From Nitzschia sp. DOCU1 (Eukaryota; Bacillariophyta; Bacillariophyceae; Bacillariales; Bacillariaceae): a DNA stretch of 64,000 nucleotides. Positions 31,710-41,214 of this stretch are shown in pieces (the stretch's first letter is position 1; each line of letters begins with the position of its first letter). Made by a program: the position numbers and the translations under genes. Location: the NCBI GenBank assembly GCA_951394045.1, contig OX595990.1, forward strand, positions 806,001 to 870,000, given 5' to 3'. Below the pieces are notes generated by a model. That model was not told where the DNA came from. It ran no database searches and worked only from the letters and a program-made list of their open reading frames with translations.

Positions 31710-32131
31710 GCTAGTAAAGCACGTATGGAGCGTGGAATTGCGTGGAAGATGACAACAAGTCAGTCTATGATAATGACCTTTTGTTCTCGGGTTAAGTTTG
31801 GAGGTGAAACGTTCGGCGCATTGGTCGGGTTCCTTTGTGGCGTTTGTAACCTCTCTAGTAGCTACTACGATTGTTATGGAATCATTTCTCCCACGGGCAA
31901 TGCTTCTTTGCCTAAAGATAGAGTACAATATAGTAGGCATTAATGTTTTTCAATGAAGAACTGATGTGCTTCTAGAGTGGGTGAAGAAGTCTCAAGGCTC
32001 TTAATGCAGTCACAAACATTAACAAAACCAATCGTCTACTACGGAACTAAAATGTTCAAAAGTATTAGTACCTGCATTACTTCATTTAACTATTTGTAAG
32101 TCAGATTCATCAAGTGGCCAACGCAGTGCCG
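31710..32131. other. Intergenic
   Basis: 3' region of WDR5; AT-rich with no supported frame or repeat. Confidence 0.35.
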
Positions 32132-32857
32132 CTAGACGGTGACCTTGCGGCCACGTAGCCCGACATCGGGTTTCGGTATTGATAATTTTCTCGGTGACAG
32201 AGGAATGGACGGCTGCTTGCATTGGGAGTGACACTCCGGTGAATACGAGGAGAAGCAAGCACGAAGTGGAGGCAATTCCTCGTATTTGACGTATCTTCGC
32301 TGACGAGAATCCGAGAGATGATGTGGTGGAGACACGCTGTCCGATCGCAGCACGGCCCGGGGTGGACAGGTAGTAAGTCCAGCACAGGAAGGGTTTTCGT
32401 TGTTGAAACTGGTCCATCGATGATCTTCTTGCTGATCATAATCTTTCTTCAGCTCTGTGCCATGATCCCAGCTTCTTGATTTAAGTTCCAGTTTTCCAAC
32501 GCTCCCTTCTTCCTCAGACAATTGCGTTCCTCGTTGCGTAGTAATAGGAGTGGAGACAGCCGGAGACTTGGCGTTGTCGTCGCACACAACCACATATTGG
32601 GACTCAACATTGACTAAAAGCCCAACCATGAATAAACTTAGCGCTGACTGTTCCTGCTTGTGGTGGTGGTGCTGATAGTAGCAGCCTCCTTTGTTGCCTG
32701 ACACCAGATTGAAAGAACAATGGTCTGGGAGCTTCATGGTGCTGTTGATGAGAGGAAATATGGCACTACTAGCAATGAGCAGTTTGTAGAAAACAAAATA
32801 TGAGATAACGAAAAACTGGGGGGTACTAGTAGAGCGAGGAACGTTGAGCGGATGCAT
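32132..32857 (-). CDS. Hypothetical protein, doubtful
   Basis: ATG 32857 opens 241 codons. Residues 14-37 are hydrophobic (FFVISYFVFYKLLIASSAIFPL), a possible signal anchor, followed by a His run (YYQHHHHKQ) and otherwise polar sequence with no domain. A second frame over much of the region is also open, which weakens the case. Confidence 0.3.
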   Translation of the reverse strand: MHPLNVPRSTSTPQFFVISYFVFYKLLIASSAIFPLINSTMKLPDHCSFNLVSGNKGGCYYQHHHHKQEQSALSLFMVGLLVNVESQYVVVCDDNAKSPAVSTPITTQRGTQLSEEEGSVGKLELKSRSWDHGTELKKDYDQQEDHRWTSFNNENPSCAGLTTCPPRAVLRSDSVSPPHHLSDSRQRRYVKYEELPPLRACFSSYSPECHSQCKQPSIPLSPRKLSIPKPDVGLRGRKVTV

Positions 32858-32959
32858 TACGATTTAGTGAAGCTTCTTATTACATAGCGCTACTACAATT
32901 TCCATTTTACGGACTGAAAACCGTTGGTTGTCGATGATGTGAAAAATGGAGGACTGGAA

Positions 32960-33215
32960 AGAAAGGAGAACTTACCACCCATACAAACACAGAAAATGCG
33001 ATCAGGACGAAATGCTTATAAGCCTCCGAGGAATGAATGTGCACGAAGGGCTTATAAATTCATGACTTAGAATTCTGGACGGTTCTCAGTCGCCAAGCTT
33101 GCGTCGACTTGAGGAATGGATCGAAGGAAAATCTACCAACGACACAAACACAGAAAATGCGATCAGCACGAAATTGCGATGCAACATGGGCTTATAAATT
33201 AATTACTCAGAATGA
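32960..33215. repeat. Diverged direct duplication of a promoter-like segment
   Basis: Two segments about 150 bp apart share ACAAACACAGAAAATGCGATCA and, further on, GGGCTTATAAATT followed by a TTAGAATT or TCAGAATG element. They are at about 32982 and 33049, and again near 33145 and 33188. The TTATAAATT resembles a TATA box. No gene obviously starts beside either copy. Confidence 0.6.
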
Positions 33216-34127
33216 TGTCGGAGGTGAAAACACACAAGAAATAGGGCACGACAACGTTGAAATCCTCAATCCCCGACCACACAAAACATCAAACAAGTTA
33301 AACGCGCCCCAATCGCGCCTCCCGTATTGAGTAGAGGACCACAACCAGCAGCTATGATACATGTGGTCTGGCTATAAAGAATATATTCTACCCCAGAGAG
33401 ATAGATTACGAGTAGCTACGTGTGTAGGGGAGGTAGAATCATGCTATTTTTCAAGCAGAAATCCTCCTCAGAGATCATGTCCTGGTGTTCGTGAAAGCAA
33501 GAAGAAAATGCCCGATTTGGCGCGGGTTGGCGAATTTACCGCAGACTGTGGCCACTCTCCTGCCAACATGATTAGGCGTACCACTAATAGTTTGTCATGC
33601 CCCTGTTTTATACCAGCAGGTAGCGCTTTGAACTACTATGATAGACCACTTGCTGATCGTAGCTAGTACTACCAGCCTCCTTGCTCGTCCTAATACATGC
33701 ATGAACAAGATCCATGTACCTGGTACGTGCGTCATCATTAGGCTTTCGACGAAACTATCACAAGTGATTTCTGGAAAGACTTATTGAACGCCATCATCAC
33801 CAGCATCACATCGCCTCTATTACCTCTACTACTCCGGGAGAATTTATCCCGCGCGCTTCCGTATCTTTGATTCATTCGACCCTCCTGTACATGCACCGTC
33901 ACAGCGCGATATCCAAAATCACACCCGGCGGATATCCAAAAATCGCTCTCGCTTCAAAGAGTGCGGCTGCTCATTGAAATGCTTTGACCTGCCTCTTACT
34001 CATTCGTCGGGGCCTTCCAGTACCCTTTCTTTGGTGAGGAAACTACCGACTTCAAGGTCCTTATTCAATAACCGAGAGTCGAGTTCGTCGCCATTAATTT
34101 CACCTTCCAACGCGAACATTTTCTACC
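33216..34127. other. Intergenic upstream of the K+ channel
   Basis: No coding frame with a motif. Presumed promoter and 5' leader of the channel gene. Confidence 0.35.
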
Positions 34128-34961
34128 ATGTCATCCGCAGACGGCCAGGGAGGAAAGGGTGTGATCTCGACTTGGAGGGTTGCTCTCATGGGCACGGCGC
34201 TCATCTCGGTTGGAATGTTTGGCTTTTATACGATTCCTGGATGCATGTCGGAAGACGCCCCAGGTTCCAAGGTCATAAACGCCTTTTACTGTTCTGTCAT
34301 CACATTGACAACGTGAGTTTGGACTCAAGTGCGGTCGTGGCATCTCAATGGATTGCGAGCTCATGCAAATTTGCATTTTGTCCATTCCTGGCAGAGTTGG
34401 GTTTGGAGATATTTGTCCTGGAAAAAATCTCGACGACTTTGGGCATATTTTCTTGACAATCTTTCCGCTGCTTGGGCTGGGCTTTTTCTGTGGACCCATT
34501 TTGGAACTGGCGTCGTTCTGGAGGACTCAAGTACCTGGAGGCCCTGTCGCGCTGGCGGCCTTTACGCTCACCATTGGTGCCTCGATGTTAACGGTTCTCG
34601 AAAATCTTTCTTTGACAGAGTCTCTGCACCTCTGCGTTATCGTGGGAACCACAGTTGGGTAAGCAGCGTGTTTCCAGTTCTTTTTGACTGTCGGTGCCTT
34701 GCCATTTTTATGTATGTTTACACCTTTTCTTCCGCCTCTGTCATTCGCAGATATGGTAACATAACTCCATCATCTGATTTGGGTCGTTTGGTGGTGGCTA
34801 TCTACGCTATTCTAGGGTGCAACGTTATGGGGGGACTTCTTGGCGTTGTCAAAGACTATTTGGAGTCATTTTGCCGAACACAGGAACCAGCCACATTCTC
34901 CTCCCCACCTGCTACCGATAAGAAGGATGTCAGCGATCCCAAGAAGAAAAAGAAGGCGTAA
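34128..34961 (+). CDS. Two-pore-domain K+ channel (TPK/KCNK type), three exons
   Basis: Exons 34128-34312, 34395-34658, 34751-34961 join to 219 residues. Order: TM1 (WRVALMGTALISVGMFGFYT), pore 1 FYCSVITLTTVGFGD, TM2 (IFLTIFPLLGLGFFCGPILE), TM3 (ALAAFTLTIGASMLTVLE), pore 2 SLHLCVIVGTTVGYGN, TM4 (LVVAIYAILGCNVMGGLLGVV), then a Lys-rich tail. Both filters have the TVG(F/Y)G signature of K+ channels; the second ends in Asn rather than Asp. Intron 1 splits the Thr codon just before VGFGD, and intron 2 splits the Gly codon of VGYGN. There are no EF hands, unlike plant TPKs, and the protein is compact. Confidence 0.9.
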
Positions 34962-37886
34962 ACAGACCATGGGTATCGTCAGATTACTACGGATCGTGGA
35001 CCCGGTCTTTTGTGGATTATAATTGTTTCTTTGTAACAGAGATCGGAGGGATCTTTTGATAGAAAATAAGATAGACGAGCGACGGACAGACGGTCCGCGC
35101 GTGACGTCAGTAGTGTGTTAGTCAAGTTAGTCTTTCGCTCCGAGTGGTCGGACGACGCGCGCACGCGCGCATGGCAACGAGGAGTGATGCTCGAAGATGA
35201 GTGACCGCCGTCGGCGGCAGGCGTAGATAACTCACAATATTAAGAATCACTTACGTGAACGTATTGTCACCCATTCCCTCCAAAAGCTAAGTATATCGAG
35301 CGCCTCTAGCGTAGAGAGGCATAGTTGTAGTCGTTGCTGGTTCTCCCGGATCGTTCGTGGAGAATCGTCAGCATTGTTGAGCAAGCGCCGCCACATTTGT
35401 TGATTGTCGTCGCGTTTGCCGCCGCGTTCCTTAAGAGTCCCTGCCAGATTCTTGTCAGATTAACAGTCGCAGTTTCGCCCCGCTGAGACTGCGTTTATCC
35501 TTTTGTCACTTTGTGACTGGTACGCCCCGTATCAGTCCATCTGTTCCCCGCCGCCGGAGCCGTTGAGGTCATCGTCGTCGTCGTCGATGGCGTGTTTTGT
35601 TGGTTTGTTGATTGCGTAGGGTGCCGTAGGTCCCCTACCAGAACTGGTTTTTCCCGCGCTTTTACGTGCTGTTAGGCCCTTTTCTCCGTTTCGCCGAAAG
35701 TTCGGTTGGTTGCTGTGTTGTCGGCTTGTCTGTCGACTGTACTAGTCTAGAGTAGCCGCGCGCCCCGCACACCCGCGAAACAACCCTCGCCCCCCTGCCG
35801 ACGGACGGCCAAGCTCGAAGGCGCACCACACCAATTCGAAAAGAGCTCGTTAAACAAAAGTGGCATCAGGTATCGGTAGCCTGCATACTGGTATCGTACT
35901 GAACGTGCAGGCCCAAGCCCCGAGTGGCATTTGGATTGCTTGCCTTACGACAGTACGTTACACAGTGCGGTCCATACCGGGAGAAGGAACCTCCTTTATA
36001 ATACCCCCTAGTTGACTGTACATTCTCTTGTGTGAGTGTACACTAGACAGGGATGACAGCGTCCACGCGCTCAGTGTATACATTGGAGAGTGTATCCTGG
36101 CTGTGGTAAGTGAGGCTGAACATTGCGACCTGCTCGGCAAAGCAGCGCAGAACGTGCCTAAAGTCCGACGTAACATCGGCAGCCACTCAGCGCAGGACGG
36201 ATAGCTGCTCGCTGTTTTAGAGGTGGTTCCAAACATTCGCGCTAAACTGGGTTGGTTGATAGGCCAGTGGGCGACGTACTGCCAGCTCTTGTACTATGGT
36301 ACGGATAAGAGTGTGCTTATAAAGCCCTATCCCAAACCAATTGCCGGACAGTGCACGGAGTAGGACACCCTTCTGTCCGAATTACCTGATTCAAGCTTGC
36401 CGTATCGTTCGGCAAGGTCTTCGTTCATCTCAGGTGACGTGTCGTCATTGGTATACAGTTTCAGTGCGCATTACTGAGGTTGTGAGTGTGATAAGGCCTG
36501 ATTTAATCAGCCTTTTCTCCTTCCGAACCCATTCAAAGTCCGGGTTACTGCGCTATAATAATTTATCTGGTGAGAGTTCCCAGTGTTCTCTCTCTTTGAA
36601 TCACCTGTTCTCTAGAAGCTTTAAGTCTAAAAAGTCATTATGACCGACGATTCCACCGCCGGCATGGCATCGTTACCTCTCCACTTAGGCGATCCATCTG
36701 GGATTGAAGCATCGGTTGCTGGTATGCAGGTTGGCATTGGCACCGACGCCAGCCCCGCCGGATTGCCACGTGCAGGTACTCCTCCAGGCCCTAGCGCCGA
36801 CAGTACTGTTGTGCACACGCCCAATCCTTCCGTGACCAGCGCGAATAGCACTCTCGCGCCCAGCACCACGTCATCCCACCATCCCAACGTCACGTCGCGT
36901 AGCCAAGCGGCGTACGACCACGTCATGGGTATCATCGGAATCAAGCCCAATCATTGGGTGTATCGCTCACTCGAGGAACAGGGCATATGTTCTCTCGCCG
37001 ACCTGTTTGCTCTATGCAAGACTGACTTTGCAAACCTGTCCTTCGTCGACGAGACTGGCACTGTACACTTACCTAAGCTCGTTGATATTAATCGCTTAAT
37101 GCGAGCGAAGGGTTTCGCCGTCCACAAGATGGCCGACGGCGCACACATGACCAATGCCGCCTGGCTTGCGACGACGCCACTCGAGTACGGTGAATGGCTT
37201 GCTTCCCCCGCTTACGTCTATTGGGGTAACAATGCACACGAGATGGCACAGAGGGCAATGCACCCTCCAAATGACCCGAATGCACGTGCCTGCGCCTACT
37301 ACGCTTCCGTGGTTAACTTCCAGCGCGGCATGAAACGTGACATGAACGTGTACCCTAAGTTGAAGCTTGTAGAGAACTTCCTAGACTGGGATCGGCAGAT
37401 GCAGATTCATGCCCGAGCCCAAGGCGTTTACAACGTCATCGCGGATGACCGTGACTATATCCGCCCTGTCACTGACGAAGACCGCGCCCTCTTCAAGGAA
37501 CAAGAGGTCTACGTCATGGCTGTACTGAATAACTGTGTACTTACTAATTATGGTAGAACCCTAATTACTAAGTATGGCGAACGTTCCTCCGCCCGCCTGT
37601 CTCTGTCTCACATCGGGGCGTCAAAGGGTCATGGGCAACTGTCCTGCCGGACCTGAGCTGTCTGCATGACATCCTTTCGATGATGTTGTTGTCTGTTGCC
37701 GGAAACACCCAAATTCTCGTTCCCCTCCGTCCCCGTAGGACTTAGTACTAAGCTTACGTGCATGTTTGAGTTCCGTGGTGAAATGTGCCCCCGAGGTGCC
37801 AAAATTTAGTATCAGAGAGACAGATCTGAAGCCGCGTGTAATTAACACATTTCTTGAATCGGTGAAAAGTTACAGGCAGTCAATAC
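34962..37886 (+). mobile_element. Ty1/copia-type retrotransposon remnant: leader and gag only
   Basis: Upstream of the gag frame lies a long GC-rich non-coding stretch, about 35080-36639, with a CRE palindrome TGACGTCA at 35102-35109, as expected of an LTR and leader. Downstream, 37657-37886 contains TTAGTATCAGAGA, resembling the tRNA-iMet primer-site motif. No protease, integrase or reverse transcriptase is present. A matching LTR pair could not be recognised by eye, so the ends are approximate; the right limit is set by the adjoining inverted-repeat element. Confidence 0.55.
36640..37656 (+). CDS. Gag-like protein of a diatom copia (CoDi-type) element
   Basis: ATG 36640, 338 residues. The first 90 residues are Ser/Thr/Pro-rich. 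Then come QGICSLADLFALCKTDFANL (compare the DLL..... .I.SL pattern of diatom gags), YYASVVNFQRGMKRDMNVYP (F.RG.KRD core), WDRQMQIHARAQGVYNVI, and ALFKEQEVYVMAVLNNCVLTNYGRTLI (LF..Q.F.Y.VL...V.T..G...V). Gag forms the particle in which the element replicates. The last 20 residues (SSARLSLSHIGASKGHG on) break away from the pattern, so the C-terminal half and the whole pol are deleted. Confidence 0.7.
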   Translation: MTDDSTAGMASLPLHLGDPSGIEASVAGMQVGIGTDASPAGLPRAGTPPGPSADSTVVHTPNPSVTSANSTLAPSTTSSHHPNVTSRSQAAYDHVMGIIGIKPNHWVYRSLEEQGICSLADLFALCKTDFANLSFVDETGTVHLPKLVDINRLMRAKGFAVHKMADGAHMTNAAWLATTPLEYGEWLASPAYVYWGNNAHEMAQRAMHPPNDPNARACAYYASVVNFQRGMKRDMNVYPKLKLVENFLDWDRQMQIHARAQGVYNVIADDRDYIRPVTDEDRALFKEQEVYVMAVLNNCVLTNYGRTLITKYGERSSARLSLSHIGASKGHGQLSCRT

Positions 37887-38152
37887 TTAGGCCATTTCTA
37901 TAGGGCCTGGAAACTCACTTCTGGAAAAATGTGACTTTCCATACTCATTAAAATCTGAAAGCCCTAAATTTCCTTTTCCGTGTACATCATTTCCTGCACG
38001 ACTATAGGGATTTCCACAAAAGCTGGCGCATTCTACACAAATCCGTTCTGTCTTCGACGTCGTCTAGTTCTTACTAGTTCAGTCTGTCCACAATGTAGTC
38101 TAGATCCTGCGACAAGATAGGCCAGCAGGCAGCATGTGATAGATATGCTGTC

Positions 38153-38730
38153 TTAGTGTTCTTGAACGGTTACCCGTTTCTCCACTGGTGCATCTACTCG
38201 ATTCATATTGCTCACTTCAAATTCATCGTCGTCGCCATTGTTCTCATTGATTGTCGGCGAATGGCTCGTTGCCACTGCAGTTGCATTCAACAAGGATGAC
38301 GCAATATGATCTTCATCAGTCTGACACTGGAATTGTTGAATTTCTCAAATGGAAGGTAGATAACTTCGCGACTGAGATCGATTGTCTTTGGCTACAAACG
38401 TTTGTTTCGATGCGAAAGCAAACCAATCATCAAATGGCGTGGCGGACCAGTCATAATCAATTTCATCTTGAATTACCGAATCGCAACGCTTGGCGGCATC
38501 AACCAGCAAAGCCATCATAGTTCGGCGTTCACAAATGCTCGGAATTATTCCAATCACGTACACGCAGCAAAATGATGCGGGGCCAAGAAATCCAGTACGT
38601 CTTCATCAGAGGATGTGTCCATCATAACTTCAGCAAGGTCACCTCCAAGCAACGCCAGAACTGGAAGAGAGGCAATGCGTGAATTGCTGCTGGAATCCGA
38701 ACCAGAACCATTGCAAGAGTCCAAATCCAT
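38153..38730 (-). pseudogene. Remnant of a minus-strand gene in the Harbinger-like element
   Basis: From ATG 38730 a frame gives an acidic start with DTSSDEDVLDFLAPHH and then stops; the neighbouring frame continues SICERRTMMALLVDAAKRCDS and DYDWSATPFDDWFAFASKQ; a third piece ends VEKRVTVQEH at 38153. The pieces could be the two ends of a transposase gene with the DDE core deleted, or exons of an unknown protein. Identification as transposase is inference from position only. Confidence 0.4.
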
Positions 38731-39149
38731 CCTTCGGCTCCTTCAACACCAAAGAAGCAGAATTCATCCAGGCAATGATTGATTGCTATGTGTGATACCA
38801 GTAGAAGTGGGGGTGGCAGTGGGCAGCATCTCCTCGAGGACAGGAGTGTTCCACAGTGAACAACGGATGAGGGTAATGAAAATGGAGTGGCTGTGGCAGA
38901 GATGAGTTTGAATGAAACGAAATGGAGGCTGCGTCGTCGCCGACTTCAAGGACGACAGACATACGTGAAAGTGATTTTGATTGGACAAACTGTGTCTTCC
39001 ACAAGTCCTTTCCGCACCTGAAAATGAGGCCCCAAAGTCCAGATCTGGCCCATGCCCTACTGCCTCTACACTGAGATATGTGTGTACACCGAGGAACTTC
39101 GATACCGCGCAAGCAAGAGCACGAAAACGAGCTAACCGTTTTGGCGATA

Positions 39150-39233
39150 ATCCGAAGTTCACTTCCCGAAGTCTCCCGAAGTCCTCCCGAAGTTGAGTCC
39201 TTCCCGAAGTACTCCCGAAGTACTCCCGAAGTT
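39150..39233. repeat. Left CCCGAAGT array
   Basis: Six TCCCGAAGT units at 9-16 bp spacing, several separated by AC so that they read TCCCGAAGTAC. The order of spacers (TC, CC, TGAGTCCT, AC, AC) matches the array at 40635-40731 in the same orientation. Confidence 0.85.
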
Positions 39234-39438
39234 CACAAGGTCGACCCAATATCGCGCCGGCCAGTTCAACCGCTGCGTCAGCCCCGTCCTGTTTTACAAT
39301 ACTGTACGATAGGCGTTTGGAAAACGTTTCGTGGACATCCACATTCAATCTTTGGATCATTTGAATCGTGACTCTTCACAAAATTCTTGGCCGCACAACA
39401 AAGTCGCAATCCCGCCCTCCGCAACACAAATCATCATC

Positions 39439-39627
39439 ATGGAATCTTCTGATGATGAAAGCCTTGAAAGCCTTCCAGCGGGTGCTGTTGTATATACAGA
39501 AGACGAAATGATAAGCATTGGTCTTCGAGCCGTTGGCTTGAAAGATAAGCGAATCAATCGATTTTGCCGTTGCTCGCTGGTAGCAGCATCCTCTTGTCGT
39601 CCCGCTATGACTAGAGCGCACTATTGA
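39439..39627 (+). other. Short acidic frame inside the element
   Basis: 62 codons from ATG 39439: ESSDDESLESLPAGAVVYTE then ISIGLRAVGLKDKRINRF. The acidic opening resembles that of the 38730 frame. It may be the start of a broken element gene; too short to assign. Confidence 0.3.
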
Positions 39628-39674
39628 TAGTAGTACTAACAGTTAGTCTAGCTATTCTTGTTATTCTAATAATA

Positions 39675-40418
39675 CTAATTCCAGTCAGCCACCTTCTTCT
39701 TGCCTTTCACCTTTAAGGTGTGGCTGTATTTGGCGGTGCGGATCTCCTGCCAAAACTTATCCCGAAATACATCCAAGGGGAAGTTTTGAAAGTACTCTGG
39801 ATTTGAAAGCCAGAGTTCCTTCTTGGAAATCCCCTCATGCTTATTGTTGGCTATATCCTCCAACAGGCAGGCCTGAGCATCACTGCCTTGCCACTGAATG
39901 TAGCCAAGATGCGAGACAAGAGAGGGCACCGACCGACTTGCAAAGTCGTCGAATGCCGCCTTATCCTTGTTACGCCTGTTCGTAGATGCTGCCACTGCAT
40001 CCACAATGCTCTTGAAACGAGCTTCTAGCTTCGATCGCTTGTAGTTTCCAACTTCCTCAATCTCGTAGACCTCATCCAGAGGAGTATCAGCGGTAATTGT
40101 ACCATCAAAAAGGGCCTGGACGATGTTGTCTTTTGCTCGACTGCGAGCCCACTTGGTGGTGGGTTCTTCTGGCTCCTCAAATTCCACCAACTTCTTCCGG
40201 AGAGCCGCGAGTCGTCTCGAAAACTTGTCGTAGTCAAAGTTTGAGCAACCCTCCACAGTATCATAGATTTCCCGAAGGGACATGCGTTTACCAGCATTGT
40301 TCACCTCTCTCCAATTCAAGGGAACAATACCGCACCTGATGGCTTTGATAAGAGCCGCTTTTGCACGACTCTTATTCCAATCCGTATTGTCTTCATTCTG
40401 GTTGTTGATGTTTGACAT
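39675..40418 (-). CDS. Triple-repeat protein (W..S.AK repeats) carried by the Harbinger-like element
   Basis: ATG 40418, 247 residues, single exon. Three copies of a roughly 65-residue unit: repeat 1 WNKSRAKAALIKAIRCGIVPL ... FDYDKFSRRLAALR; repeat 2 WARSRAKDNIVQALFDGTITA ... YKRSKLEARFKSI; repeat 3 WQGSDAQACLLEDIANNK ... FPLDVFRDKFWQEI. Common pattern: W..S.A...(L/I)..(A/D)I/L, a middle E-(V/I)-Y or similar, then F..(K/R)(F/L)..R(L/F). Such repeats are recalled from many uncharacterised diatom proteins. The unit is predicted helical. It ends in a basic KVKGKKKVADWN. PIF/Harbinger elements usually carry a second, Myb-like DNA-binding protein; this gene occupies that position. Function is unknown. 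Confidence 0.75.
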   Translation of the reverse strand: MSNINNQNEDNTDWNKSRAKAALIKAIRCGIVPLNWREVNNAGKRMSLREIYDTVEGCSNFDYDKFSRRLAALRKKLVEFEEPEEPTTKWARSRAKDNIVQALFDGTITADTPLDEVYEIEEVGNYKRSKLEARFKSIVDAVAASTNRRNKDKAAFDDFASRSVPSLVSHLGYIQWQGSDAQACLLEDIANNKHEGISKKELWLSNPEYFQNFPLDVFRDKFWQEIRTAKYSHTLKVKGKKKVADWN

Positions 40419-40634
40419 GTTACTGCTTTGTTATTTGACCCGTCGGCGGCCAAAGGCAACGTTGTGTGATGGCGGCTCTTTCACATTGTTTGTGTTGACT
40501 CCGTTTCATCCCAGTTTTCTCGAACCGCTTCGAATATGTGAATGTGGTCGGCTGACTCGAAAATTGTCTGTTGTTGCAGTCGGACTGGCTCGTTTGGGCG
40601 CGCACGGTCATCGCTTTGGCGCGCACGGTAGACG

Positions 40635-40731
40635 AGTTCCCGAAGTCATCCCGAAGTCCTCCCGAAGTTGAGTCCTTCCCGAAGTACTCCCGAAGTACTC
40701 CCGAAGTACTCCCGAAGTGCTCCCGAAGTCG
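40635..40731. repeat. Right CCCGAAGT array, upstream of the triple-repeat gene
   Basis: Eight TCCCGAAGT units, including a stretch of over 45 bp identical to the left array (CTCCCGAAGTTGAGTCCTTC then AC-spaced units). It lies 217 bp upstream of the 40418 start codon, so a promoter role is possible. GCGCGCACGGT occurs twice just before it. Confidence 0.85.
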
Positions 40732-41214
40732 TTTTAGCGATACTTGTCAAGGCACTCGGAATAACGCGGAATTTAAAGCAATCGCTTTTATGCCTTCCCC
40801 ATATATGCCCTATATAAGCCCTAGTAACGCATGGGCCTGGAAATGCTGAGGTACGTCTGGAAATCTGATTTGATTTCCAAACGGCAATTTCCACCCCCAT
40901 AGTCGGGGGGTTTGCATCAAAACCTTAAATATCTGGAAAATACCAGTTTCCACAGACGAGTTTCCAGACCCTATAGAAATGGCCTTAAGGAAACGCAGGT
41001 AAAAATACAGTTAGTAAATGTCCAACAGAAATTTTAGTATTACCCGATTTGATGCGAATTTTTGTATCGATCGGACCCGAAGGGGGCGGTCATGCTGTCG
41101 AAATCGACGCCAGACACATTACTCACTCACGGCCCACCTTGTCTCATGCCACAAAGTGGACATCAAGGCTCGAGGAGTAGAAGTGACGAAACTGTGCTGT
41201 AGATACACGTAGAG

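Larger units (their letters stand above)
37890..40984. mobile_element. PIF/Harbinger-like DNA transposon with TIRs and TTA target duplication
   Basis: Terminal inverted repeats of 27 bp (37890-37916 and 40958-40984) begin GGCCATTTCTATAGGG and differ at one position. Both ends are flanked by TTA (37887-37889 and 40985-40987), the 3-bp TWA-type duplication expected of PIF/Harbinger elements, whose TIRs also commonly begin with GG. Inside are sub-terminal TGGAAA repeats, remnants of a minus-strand gene, two CCCGAAGT arrays and an intact gene at 39675-40418. No complete DDE transposase is visible, so it is likely non-autonomous. Length 3,095 bp. It sits against a copia remnant. Confidence 0.8.

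Noticed and set aside
35064..35400. Clear LTR pair for the copia remnant
   Set aside because: No direct repeat of LTR length was found by eye between the leader and 37657-37886; a self-alignment would be needed.
38764..39360. 198-codon minus-strand frame
   Set aside because: It runs through the CCCGAAGT array, has no motif, and its composition changes along its length; likely chance.
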